From Colius striatus (lineage: Eukaryota; Chordata; Aves; Coliiformes; Coliidae): DNA of 64,000 nucleotides. The translations under genes were made by a program, and so were the position numbers. Shown one piece after another: positions 21,349-31,290 of this stretch. The stretch is from assembly GCF_028858725.1 (NCBI RefSeq), contig NC_084790.1:5462001-5526000 (forward strand), read 5' to 3'. Positions within the stretch are counted from its first letter, which is position 1, and the number at the start of each line of letters is the position of its first letter. The notes beneath the pieces were generated by a model that saw nothing but the letters and a program-made list of their open reading frames with translations, searched no databases and was not told the origin of the DNA.

Positions 21349-24300
21349 TATCCCAGAACCCAAATGAATCAGCCTCCTGGCTTGCCAGGGAGGCAGTGTC
21401 GAACCATCTTCTCCACTATGATGCTGTTAAATATTTTACAGAGATTTGCCTCCGTTTTACCGAGGATTAAGTGATTTAAGAAGAAAGGAAAAAAAAAAAA
21501 AGGGGGAGAGAAGGAGAGAGAAATTAATGGGAGACATTTTTTTTAATATCAACACACATCGAGGAGAGAGAGAAGATGAATCCAGCCCTGGGGAATGATG
21601 AGGCTGAACCGCTCCACCCACTCTAAAAGCTTCATAGGGGTATTTTTTTTTTAAGTGCCATCTTGCTGTTTTCACCACACCTGCAGGAAAAGAACCCTTG
21701 TTTGGGTGGCAGTTAAGTCATATAAAAAATTGGGTGGCAGTAAAGTGAACGTGAAGCATGTGAGTACCAGGCACTGCTGTTCCCATCCACCGTCGTCCCC
21801 ATCTGCTGTCCCAAGCCTCTCCTCCAAAACATTAAGGTGGCTGAGGAGTGCGGGATCCAGCCAATCACTGGCGGTAGGGAATCACTGACCCTTTTTTACC
21901 CTTAAATGTGGGATCAAAGGAGCAAAACGGGGACTTGGCAGTGCTGGCAGTGGCTGGCAGCTGCTGCCCCTCAGGTCATTGGGAGAGGGGCTTCCGTGGA
22001 GTTTTCCTCATTGTTTTAAATTTTAATGTTTGAGGGTTTTTTTAGGGAGACAGACATTTGTCCCAGGGGAAAAAACAGTTTCTTATTACTTGAAATCTCT
22101 GGCTCTCTGCTTTTTTTTTTTCCTCCCCAGCCTTGCACAGAACAGTGTATTCAGACATCGGTGATTATAATTGTCTTTTTCCGACAGCAAGCGTTTTTGA
22201 TAACTGGTTCAAACTGTATCATTGAGGGATAAAGAAAACAAACAAACAAACCCCATAATCCCAAATCCCACCCCAAGCACTCCCAGTCCAGTCGATCTGG
22301 TTGTTGCAGTGAGAAGATCTTGACTTAAAAATCTGATGATTCAGGGAAACCTTTGATACTTTTTCTCACCCCAAGCCAGTCCCACTGGCGGAACATAGGA
22401 GCGATCGGTGTTTTTTTCCCCTCCTTTATTTTCCCAAGGGAAATTATTTATGTGATTTGCAGTAAGGAAGACACTTCCGAGCATCTCCCATCTCTTCTCC
22501 AGAGCCAAGCTGAGCTGGGATGAGTGAAAGGGGGATAATTAAGATCCCAGCATGGCTGGCTGGTGAGATAGGTGGCAGGAGTTGCAAGCGAGCCCTGGAA
22601 TGAACGGGCAGGGGACAAAAAAAAACTCTAGTGGACCCCAAAAAAAAAGTGAGAGCAGGAAGGATCCTGGCCCTGTGGTAAGTCTTCAAGCTGCTCTCTT
22701 TGTGTCAGAATAAAAGGTAATTTAGGGGGAACCTCAGTGTGGAGCGATGAGCAGTGCCCTCAGCTCATCTCTGCCATGTTTTTATTTTAGTAGAAATAAT
22801 TTGGGGTTTATTTTTTTTTTTGTGTTACAATTTCCCCTCTTTCCCCAAACAAGGATCAGCCCCAGCCCTGGCCCATCCTGAGGCACAAGGGAAGCTGGCT
22901 GCTGTCCTGAAGTATCCACGTCTGTGAGGTGAGAAAGGATGCAGAGTTTGGAAGTTGTTGCAGGGGGAACTAGAACTAGGGAGCAGGATTGGAGACTGGG
23001 GTGAAATGTGGTTCTGCTCGGTCATGCTAGGGAGAATTTGTAGGCAGTGAGCCTGTGCTGCCAGCTGCCTCTCCTGCTGTGGGCAAAGAGGAAGGTGAGC
23101 AAGCAAAGCACTTCTCCATGCCTCAGTTTCCCCTGGGGGTGCTGCTGTGAGGAGGAACAAATTCCCATCTCCGTAGCATCAGTGGTCCTCAGTGCGGTGT
23201 CCTGGCACAAAGCATCGCTGCCACCACCGCACTACAGAGAGACTCGGGTCTTTGGGGGTATGGCTCATTTCAGTGCTCTTAGAGTCTTCTTTTGCCTTTC
23301 AGATGGAGAAAAGGTCCCCAAATCCCAGCTAATGCTTCTTCTTTTCCGAGCTCTGAATGCTTTCTTGGCCACTGAGAATATCGGTGGGCTTAGCAGCAGC
23401 ACTGAGCCTTGTTCCCTCCCTGCAGCCTGGCCTGGCTGAGGAGCAGGGAAGGGTTCTACAGAGTCAAACTAGAGGAAAATCCATTGTAAATATTGAACAG
23501 AAACTGCCTCTAAGCTACATTTTACCTTTCCTGGGCATTAGGTTTGGGGTTTGTCTTTATATTTTTAGCCCATTAAAAAAAAAAAAAAAGAAAAAGAAAA
23601 AAAAAGAAAAAAAAGAAAACAGTGAAAATTTTAGTCAGTTCATCAGTGACAACAAAAAAAACCACCCTTTTTGAAGTTCTAGCTCCAACTATTTTGAGTG
23701 TTTTCTAGGCTCTGAAAAAAAGAATGGAAACGCAGACTTGCTATAAGACAGTTGAAGACATTTCTTTAATTTAATTTCTTTTTTGTCGGTGTAGGTCTTC
23801 CCTCCCTGAACCCTGCTGGGCCATACAACATAGGCTTCTGATATTTTTGGAACTTTCTTGTTTTTGAAGAATTTAGCAATGGAGGTCTTGTTGTTTTTTG
23901 GGGTTTTTTTGTTGTTTTTGGTTTTTTTTTTTCAAGGGGATTCTGATTATTTTCTCCCAGTCATTTTTAATATCTTGTTTTCCGCTGTAGCTTTGTGTTT
24001 TGTTTGGATGAAATCAGTGTGATCCTGTGAAACGTGTGTATTCTCTTGAGAGGGCACAGGAATATTTCAGCATTGTCATAACATGCTGGCTTCAAGCAGC
24101 TGTATGGGCTGTGCCGTTCTGAGCCCAGTTGTGGGTTTTCCCAGCCAGAGGGTGCAGGATTTGGCCACGGATTTGCTTTGGGAGGTGGGACTGGTGATGG
24201 GGCAGTGGGAACAAGTGGTTGCCTGAGTTCAGGAAGCTTCAATCTGCTGGTCAGAGGTGGGTGGCCATGGGCACCCAGTGCCAGGGAAGCAGCCTTGGAG

Positions 24301-24592
24301 CAGGTGCTTGTCAAGGACTGATAGAGGGTAGAATTAATTTGGGATTCCCAGTGGCAACTCCTCATAGGCAGTGCATGGGGAGGAGAGTGATGAGTCCCCA
24401 TTCGGTCGAATCAGCCTTCTTATTTTTGTTGGTTTAATTTCTGTGAGGTTTCTTTCAATTTTATTTCCTTTTTTAACTCATTTGTGATTGTGGACGAGAT
24501 CCAGAGCAGAGCGAAACCAGCCAGAGGCTCTTAAATCATTAATGTTTTGGAGACCGTGCAGGTGCTGCAAGCTGGAAACGTACATGTGCAAA

Positions 24593-24600
24593 CTACCTCA
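24593..24600 (+). promoter_or_regulatory. let-7 seed match, 8-mer (3'UTR)
   Basis: This is a second CTACCTCA 8-mer in the inferred IGF2BP1 3'UTR. Confidence 0.6.
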
Positions 24601-24940
24601 GAGCTGACAGGGAGCCCCGAGGGACAGAAGGACAGATGAGGAGGTCCCTCATGGTGCCTGTGGCAAGATCTGGCCTCCAGCCCCCCTGAGCTCAGCAGAG
24701 ACCCTCCTGGCTGGTGCAGGGACAGCTTAGGTGTCCTGCAGTTAAGGAGAGCTGTGTGGCAGAGGTGGAAGAGCAAAACCAATGAGGAGAGTGCTGGGAG
24801 GGTGGTGGGATGGGATAGCAGCTAAGTCAGCCAGGGCTGATTTGGGTGCTTGATCCTGCTGCTTTATTGTACGTTCCAGAATACACTTAGTGTTTTGTTG
24901 AAGATTAATACCTCTCTGAGCAGCATCAGGGCGCACCAGT

Positions 24941-25265
24941 GGTAGGATGCTCTGCCAGGGTATGGCAGTGGGATGCTCTGCTGCACTGCAGTGGAATGCT
25001 CCACTGAACAAACCAAGGTAGTAGGATGCTCCACTGGAACTTAGGGGGATGTTGTGCTCAGGCATGGCACTGGGATGCTCTGCCAGACTGTGGTGGGATG
25101 CTCTGCCAGGTTATGGCAGCAGGATGCTTTGCCACACCATGATGAGATGCTCCGCTAGTGCATGGTGGTGGGATGCTCTGCCAGGGTACAGCAGAAGGAT
25201 GCTCTGCCAGGGCATGGCAGTGGAGTGCTCCATTGCATCACGGCGGGATGGTGCATCACACTGTG
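24941..25265. repeat. Degenerate ~25-30 bp minisatellite in IGF2BP1 3'UTR
   Basis: About ten imperfect units share the core GGGATGCTCTGCCAGGGT followed by an ATGGCAGT-like stretch. The variants (GGAATGCTCCACTG, AGATGCTCCGCTAG) show that it is old or diverging. In-frame translations exist only because the repeat lacks stop codons. Confidence 0.8.
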
Positions 25266-25996
25266 GGACAGCAGAGCAGTGAGTTATGAACTGTGGAAAG
25301 TATTTGAGTGCTGCAGATCAGCACAAGCCAACACTGAAAGGGATTTCTTTTGTTTTGCTTAAACTTATAATTTTAAGCCCCAGGAGTCGGGATGTACAAC
25401 AGAACTGAAGCCATTTTTTTTTTTTTGGACCAATTTGGGAAATGGTCTCTGCAAAGCAACACTAAGCCCAGCGGGAAAGTTTGGTGTGTTTTGGGATGGG
25501 CAAGGGCTGATGCGGAGCATGGCCCTGGTAGAGCTGCCCACAGCACTAATGGGAGGCAGGGCATGGGACTGGCCTCACCAGGCTCTCCTACCACTGCTGG
25601 CAGATCATCCCAGGAAATGGATGGGGTTGGCTGGAATCAGAGGAGAAAGTAATCCCTAAATGGCCATAATTAGTGTGAGCATTCGTTACCCAGCAGTTAA
25701 ATGCGTTGGTTAGTTTGAAGCTCATCTGGATTCATCTCGGGATCAAATTCCTTGACTTCAGGAGGAAATCTGGCTCTAAACTACAACCCTCTCGTGCCAC
25801 TCCCGTTAGCTCCCACAGCCAAACTGAAGCCTGGCAAATATTAGTGTGGCTCCAGTGGAGGTGAAACCCCCCCTGCCACGAAGCCCAAGATCTTCCCAAG
25901 CACCCCAAACAGCCGGTGCCCATGGAGTCCCTCGGCTTCACCACACGTCAGACCTGGGGGCACAACTTTATATATAACCAATTCATTTTTGTTTAT

Positions 25997-26003
25997 CTAC
26001 CTC
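25997..26003 (+). promoter_or_regulatory. let-7 seed match, 7-mer (3'UTR)
   Basis: CTACCTC followed by T is a 7mer-m8 let-7 site, the third in this 3'UTR. Confidence 0.45.
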
Positions 26004-26862
26004 TTAGCAACAATAGATTAAGAACTAGGTAGTGGCAACTCCACATGCTGTAGTTTAGGGGAAAAAAAAAAAAAGAAAAAAAAAGCTAAAAAATTACTCT
26101 TTTTCCAAAGAAAAATGTTCTTTAAGAATAGAATTTATGGGCTTTCTTTTCACTTTAAAGTGGTCATTAGTTGTAAGAGCTCAGACCTCAGCAATCCGAA
26201 ATGTTTGGTTGTGACTGATTTTTGGTTTTAACGCTTAGTCTTCCATTGTCTGGTTTTTTTCCTTTTGACCTTGAATAGTTACTTCTTCCATCAGCAGCAC
26301 ACCTCCATCTTCTGCATTTCCCTGGGTTTTGTCGGGGAGTTGCATGCAGTTGATGTTGGATGGGGATTTTTTTTTCAGTTTTTCCGGTGTTTTTTGGGGC
26401 AGGATGGTGGCAGCATGAGGGGGATGATTGAGCTGAGTTTGAGGCTCTGCATCACTGAGCACCCCAACACAGGGAGCATCCCACCACCTCCTTAGCTACC
26501 ATATAGGTGCATCCAAAGATGCTGCTTCTCCTGGCAGCTGCTCCAAGACACTTTCAGGCTATTCAGAAACAACAACAACAAAAAAGGTGTGCTTTCCTGT
26601 AATGCTCTTGTTTTTCCTCTTTTCAGATTATTTGTTTCTTTCTGCCTTTCTCCCTCCCTCTCCTCCTTGCCTCCTCTAATCCATGTTCTTCCCTTGTCCC
26701 CTCATGTGAGGCAGTTTGTTGGCTTGGATGTGGAGTTGGGATTTCTGATGGACGTGGGCTCCATTTATCTTCCAACGAGGTTGTGTTGTTTGATTTTTTT
26801 TTCTTTTTTTTCTTTTTTTTTTTTTGCCACAAACCGCTTTACTCCACTGTTTCATCTTTAAA

Positions 26863-26868
26863 AATAAA
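26863..26868 (+). terminator. Candidate distal poly(A) signal of IGF2BP1
   Basis: AATAAA lies in the context CATCTTTAAAAATAAAGAG, followed by an A-rich stretch and TGTTTGCATG. It is the last signal before the sequence changes to a low-complexity purine tract. Confidence 0.5.
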
Positions 26869-26934
26869 GAGAAAAAAAATTACAAACAAACAAGCAAAAA
26901 AAAAAAAAGTGTTTGCATGTTTTTTATGGAATTG

Positions 26935-27370
26935 GGGGGGAGAAAAAAGATAAATAAAGGGAGGAATAGAGAAAAAAATCAATAAAGGGGGAAGTAGTGC
27001 AATAAAGGGGGAAGGAGAAAAAAATCAAGCAGTAAAGGGATTTAAAAATAGAGGAATAAAGAGGGGAAAGAAAATAGAAAAAAAGAAAGAGATAAAAGAG
27101 AGAAGAGAATAAAAGTAGTGGGGAAGAGAGAAAGAGAAAAAGCAATAAGGAGAGAAAACAGGAATAAAGAAAGAAGAAAATAAGAGGAAGAAGAGGCGAA
27201 AAATAAAGGAAGAGGGAAAAACAGAGTAATGGGGGAAGAGATAAAAAAATAGAGGAATAATGGTGGGAAATAAATGAAGTAGAGATAGAAAGGGCGAACT
27301 AGGGGATAAAATAGAGACCTAAAGGTGAAATGGAGGTAAAAATACAGCCATAAATGGGAGGAAATGAGTG
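26935..27370. repeat. Purine-rich low-complexity tract with many AATAAA
   Basis: About 430 bp of almost pure A/G on the + strand is built from degenerate units such as AATAAAGGGGGAAG and GAGGAATAAAG. Several AATAAA hexamers fall on the + strand (near 26952, 26980, 27001, 27053, 27160, 27197). The pyrimidine strand gives long meaningless open frames. Confidence 0.85.
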
Positions 27371-27601
27371 TTAAGGACGACTGTGGGTGGCAGCGGTGCA
27401 GCACGGGCCTATCCCGGAGGTTATTGCGGCCTGTTCTCGGTACCGGGGGCTCCCAGCCGGTATGGGTATCGTCCTTTTTAATGGGCTTTGCAGGAGTAAT
27501 TAATATTTTCTTGCGAGGGAGGTGATGGGAGTGGGCGGAGGAGTGGATTCTCGGCAAAAGACGCAGCACCCTGGCTGTGCTGCTGCTCAACTACGCCGCA
27601 G

Positions 27602-27691
27602 CCTCTGGGCTCTCACGGGGGGGTTCAAGGGCACCGAGAGCGACTGACCGTCGCTCTCGGTGCCCTTGAACCCCCCGGGAGAGCCCAGAGG
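27602..27691. repeat. Near-perfect 42-43 bp inverted repeat (hairpin)
   Basis: The left arm 27602-27644 pairs with the right arm 27650-27691 around a 5-nt loop (TGACC). The only differences are one substitution and one extra G in a G-run. The arms are GC-rich and contain GGGCACCGAGAGCGAC. It lies 80 bp upstream of the tRNA-Gln gene. No transposase gene or target duplication was recognised. Confidence 0.92.
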
Positions 27692-27771
27692 CTGCTCGGG
27701 AGAAGGTTCTGTGGTGTCACCCGCGGTAGGAAGAATGGATTGAGGGCACGGCGAAGGGGTGCGTACGCAGC

Positions 27772-27843
27772 GGTCCCATGGTGTAATGGTTAGCACTCTG
27801 GACTTTGAATCCAGCGATCCGAGTTCAAATCTCGGTGGGACCT
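27772..27843 (+). tRNA. tRNA-Gln (anticodon TTG)
   Basis: This 72-nt gene has a 7-bp acceptor stem (GGTCCCA / TGGGACC), a D-arm, an anticodon stem TCTGG/CCAGC-type around CTTTGAA (anticodon TTG), and a T-arm with GTTCAAATC. Internal A-box (TGGTGTAATGG) and B-box (GTTCAAATC) promoters are present. There is no intron and CCA is not encoded, as expected in eukaryotes. As far as I recall, human 17q21.32 carries a tRNA-Gln-TTG at the equivalent place, between B4GALNT2 and GNGT2, which would support shared synteny. Confidence 0.97.
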
Positions 27844-27856
27844 CTCCGGAGGTATA

Positions 27857-27863
27857 TTTTTTT
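27857..27863 (+). terminator. RNA polymerase III terminator of tRNA-Gln
   Basis: A run of seven T starts 13 nt after the tRNA 3' end, a normal Pol III termination signal. Confidence 0.9.
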
Positions 27864-28058
27864 GTCATTACCCTTCGCCGCCTTTCCGGTAACGCGGGAG
27901 TATGCGGCCATGCCGGGGGTCGGGGCCGATTACAGAACCATGTATCCAACCCCGCTCCCCGGGCACTCCCAGCCCCCATTTTGTGCGTGGGCGGCTCTTT
28001 TTCTAACCAGTGCGCATGCGCGGGAGCACGGTTGTGAGGGAGTCAATGGTGGACACTG

Positions 28059-28143
28059 ATTGGACACACTGGATGACAGTCTCGCTTCTCCGCGCTGCTA
28101 TTGGCTGAAAGCGCGCTTGGGCACGCCTCCCGCCTCTTTATAG
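28059..28143 (+). promoter_or_regulatory. CCAAT/TATA-like promoter element cluster
   Basis: Two inverted CCAAT boxes (ATTGG at 28059 and 28100) precede a TATA-like TTTATAG at 28137 within a CpG-rich stretch. The spacing is that of a Pol II core promoter and would place a start site at about 28165-28170, right at the edge of the GGGTTC array. No gene is recognised downstream, so function is inference. Confidence 0.4.
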
Positions 28144-28167
28144 TCTGAAGGCGCGGGGCCACAGGCG

Positions 28168-28293
28168 GGGTTCGGGTTCGGGTTCGGGTTCGGGTTCGGG
28201 TTCGGGTTCGGGTTCGGGTTCGGGTTCGGGTTCGGGTTCGGGTTCGGGTTCGGGTTCGGGTTCGGGTTCGGGTTCGGGTTCGGGTTCGGGTTC
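28168..28293. repeat. (GGGTTC)21 hexanucleotide array
   Basis: Twenty-one uninterrupted copies of GGGTTC span 126 bp. GGG every six bases gives strong G-quadruplex potential, similar in spacing to telomeric GGGTTA, but the unit is not the vertebrate telomere repeat. Confidence 0.97.
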
Positions 28294-28371
28294 GCCATCG
28301 CCATCGCCATCGCCATCGCCATCGCCATCGCCATCGCCATCGCCATCGCCATCGCCATCGCCATCGCCATC
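28294..28371. repeat. (GCCATC)13 hexanucleotide array
   Basis: Thirteen uninterrupted copies of GCCATC span 78 bp and follow directly after the GGGTTC array in the same six-base phase. Open frames seen here on either strand are repeat artefacts. Confidence 0.97.
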
Positions 28372-30378
28372 GCCTTCTCAGCATCCCCGTCCCGGCTTAA
28401 GCCAGCATTGGCCCAGCAGCGTCCCGAATCCCATCAGCAGCAGCTTAACCGCCTCTGACGCAGTTTTCCAGCCGTTTAGCCCCGATTAACCAGTCAATCC
28501 CGGCAGCATCCGGGTTATCGGCCCGGATTAGGGGCAGCCCCGGCTCCCCCCCCACCCATCCCATCAAAAGAGAGACAGAGGCCGTGGTGGAACTGTTGCG
28601 TTTAATTAACATCTGCGAATAAAGAGCAAAACCACCTTTATTTTCGTCTTCTTTTGGCTAGGGAGGTAGTGGCCGCAGGAGAAAGGTGGGGACCCCCCAC
28701 CTGAGGAAAAGCCTCATCCTTGTGCCTGTTTGCTGCCCAGAGACCCCCCTCCTGGGGCATCCACGGGTCCAAGTGCCCCCTCGGCTGCAACACTGAGCCC
28801 AGATGGTCTGTTCAGGCAGGAAAACATAGCTCCAGTGGGATCAAAAGCCGTTTCCCTGCAAGCACAGCATTCAAACGAGTCCCAGGCGCCACTGTGAGTG
28901 CTCCCAGCAGCAGCTGCCAGCGCGGCGAGAGGACCCGCAGCCTCCTCGGGTACCTGCTGCACCATCATCTCTTCCTGAGAGCAAGCTCTGGGTGAAGAGG
29001 TTGGTTCTGCCCTGAGGTTGCGGCTGTCATCTTCACCGTGTCTAAATCAGCCGTGGGATGTGTGTAACCTCTCAACAGAGGCTCTTGTGGATGGGGGGAG
29101 ATTCTCTGTGGGCCCAAGGGCTGCTGCGGTCTCAGAGGTGGGCGAGTGTGAAGCACAATGGGATGAGGATGGGACCTGAGGGACTCTGAGAAATAAGACA
29201 GGCGGGTGCTTCTCTTTGGGGTTGATTGTCTGGGGAGGTTTTGGAGAGTTTTCACGAAGATGGTATGTAGCTGTAATGGATTCAAACCTATACAGGAACA
29301 AAAAAAAGCACAAAAGCCCCAAACAAACCCCACAAATCATCCCCCAAGTATCACCCTACTGAACTCAGCGGTGGCTGTGCCCCAGCTAACGTGCTTTTTT
29401 GGTTATTTTTCTACCATGAAGGGGAATAAAATTGTCCTATAAAACAGAGCTGCCTTTGGGAGCACGAGGATCAAGGCCTGGCATTGCTAGCTTAGGGTTT
29501 GGCGAGTCCTGTCTTGCTCCAAGGAGCTGCTATCCCCAAACTGCCTGCTCCAGGTTTCCCCTTGCCACTGGTGAGAAAGGACTTTGCAGCCCTTTTGCCC
29601 ATATGGAGCCTGATCACACCGTGGTGGGAGCTGCTGGAGAAGCAGAGGCAGCGCTTGAAGCCACTGTGGTCAGTGGTAGGACTGAGCAACCCTGGCCTGG
29701 CTTTCCTGCAGCTGCCAGAGGGTTTGCAAGGAGAGAAACGAGACTGGACAAACTTTGCTCCTTCTTGTGTCCAGCCCCGTGTTGGGTGCAGCCCACCCAG
29801 CCTGCGGTGGCTATCCCCTGGCTCTCAGCACATGGTGAGTGCGAGTTGCAGGCTGTGGGACTGGTGGGCAGCAGCAGGTGCATAGGAATGGAGAGAATAA
29901 AGCTCCAGCCAGTGGGATGGGCATCATTCTCCTGGGCCAGGTGGGAAAACTGAGTTGCTTAGGAGCTGCCTTGGGCACGGTCAGGCTGGGAGGCTCTTCA
30001 GCAAGCAGAGGCTTTGCTCCAGGGCCAGGCTGTTGGGGGAAGCACTGTGGTTTCAGTAAAGCCCAGTTTGCTGCTGGCTGCTGAAAATGAAGAAGTTTTG
30101 CTTGCAGGAAGCCAAATGCCGATCAGCTGTGAAAGCACAAGAGCAGAGGCTGCACTGTCTGCTGAACCTCCGCTCCACTCGTGGGGGCAGGGGGGGAGGG
30201 GATCCTTTTTCTATTTCATTTTTTCTTCTTTTTTTGGGGTGCTTTTTTTCTTCTTCTTTTGCCATCTTTGCAATGCACTATGCCTTGGTGCTGGACTCTC
30301 CAGTGCCCAGGGCAAACTACAGGGAAAGCAGGTTTCTGACAGTCTTGCCTTGTGCGTGGGAACATCCCTGTGCTGGGG
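28372..30378. other. Intergenic / possible GNGT2 3' flank
   Basis: No recognised gene was found. A minus-strand AATAAA (plus-strand TTTATT, 28637-28642), followed on that strand by the GT-rich GGTGGTTTTG, could end a minus transcript such as a long GNGT2 3'UTR. An 84-codon minus frame just upstream of it (28714-28968) resembles nothing I know. The rest is unique, moderately GC-rich sequence. Confidence 0.4.
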
Positions 30379-31284
30379 TCAGCTTATTGTACAGCCACCC
30401 TTCTCCTTAAAGGGGTTCTTGTCCTCAGGGACCCCTTTCAGCAGTGGATCCTCACCCGCCATGGACTCGATGTACTCCTTGAGCTCTTTGCCGGTCTTAG
30501 AGATCTGACAAGGAAGGAGACAGTCGGTGTTGGTGATAAGTCACAGAATGGTGGGGGTTGGAAGGGCCCTCCAGAGCTCATCCAGCCCAAGCTCCTGCTA
30601 AAGCAGGTTCCACTCAATCAGGGGCACAGGAATGTGTCCAGCAGGCAGGTTTGGAAAGAGAGTGAGATTTCCCTGGGCAGCCTGTGCCAGGGCTCCCTCA
30701 CCCTTACTTCCTTGTGTTTAAGTGGAATTGTCTGTGTTCCAGCTTATGTCCATTACCCCTTCTCCTGTCACTGGAGATAACAGACAAAGTGCTGCCCCAT
30801 CCTCTTGACATGCATCTTTTAAATACTTGTGTTAATGAAATCCTCCATCAGTCTTGTCTTCTGCACAGAGGATGGGATGGAATCCTCTCTGCAGAGCTGA
30901 GAATCCTCCTCACCAGCTGCCTACAAACCTGGCCAGGACAGGGGAACTGTGGCCATCCCACCCGGCACACGAGGTCCCTGAGAGCATCCCTGGGGTGCAG
31001 GGCTGCAGCCTTTGAGTTCTAGGATGTGTGGCCAAGCCTGAGGGGGACATTGCCTCAAGGGCAGCGGTATGGGATGCACACATTTCTGCCTGTATTTAGG
31101 GTTTAATTTCAGGGGTTGTGGTTCTTTCCCCTTGCAACATGATTAGGTCAGAAAGTTACTCTGGAGAGTGGCCCCTTTGCGTTTTGGGTGGGACACTCAC
31201 CATTTGCCTCTCGTTCTTCACCTCCTTCTTCAGCTGATCCAGCTCCATCTTCAGCAGTTCCTTCTCTGTCATGTCCTGAGCCAT
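30379..31284 (-). CDS. GNGT2: GNGT2, cone-type transducin gamma subunit
   Basis: This is a G-protein gamma subunit that pairs with G-beta and, through a lipid tail, anchors transducin on cone photoreceptor membranes. It has two coding exons on the minus strand: 31284-31201 (28 codons, starting MAQDMTEKELLKMELDQ, with donor GTGAGT) and 30504-30379 (41 codons plus TGA, after a CAG acceptor). The total of 69 aa equals the family length. The GGL coiled-coil helix is followed by the NPFKEKGG region and a C-terminal CaaX box, CTIS, which predicts prenylation on Cys66 and, with Ser last, probably farnesylation. The first coding exon starts 6 nt before the ATG at an acceptor (CAG at 31293-31291), so a 5' noncoding exon lies upstream. 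The intron carries an antisense CR1. A transcript on this strand is convergent with IGF2BP1 and divergent from ABI3. Confidence 0.95.
30540..30848 (-). mobile_element. CR1 LINE fragment
   Basis: 'TCACAGAATGGTGGGGGTTGG' and 'GGGCAGCCTGTGCCAGGGC' are reverse complements of the CR1 3' end. It lies in the GNGT2 intron, in the sense direction of that gene. Confidence 0.9.
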
Positions 31285-31290
31285 CTTGTC

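Larger units (their letters stand above)
18343..26885 (+). other. IGF2BP1: IGF2BP1 3'UTR (inferred, ~8.5 kb)
   Basis: There is no gene-like ORF between the IGF2BP1 stop codon and ~26.9 kb. The stretch is AU-rich with many poly-A/poly-T runs, three let-7 seed matches, and a candidate polyadenylation signal at 26863. Mammalian IGF2BP1 has a 3'UTR of over 6 kb regulated by let-7 and shortened by alternative polyadenylation in tumours. Extending this bird 3'UTR to 26.88 kb is inference. An earlier AATAAA near 18868 could give a short form. Confidence 0.6.

Noticed and set aside
27042-27590. 182-codon Phe/Leu/Ser-rich minus ORF
   Set aside because: It is a translation of the pyrimidine strand of the purine tract.
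28168-28293. Interstitial telomere repeat
   Set aside because: The unit is GGGTTC, not GGGTTA, and is perfectly uniform. It is only telomere-like in G spacing.
28043-28384. Minus ORFs of Arg/Thr/Trp or Asn/Pro/Met/Ala repeats
   Set aside because: They are direct translations of the GGGTTC and GCCATC arrays, not a protein gene.
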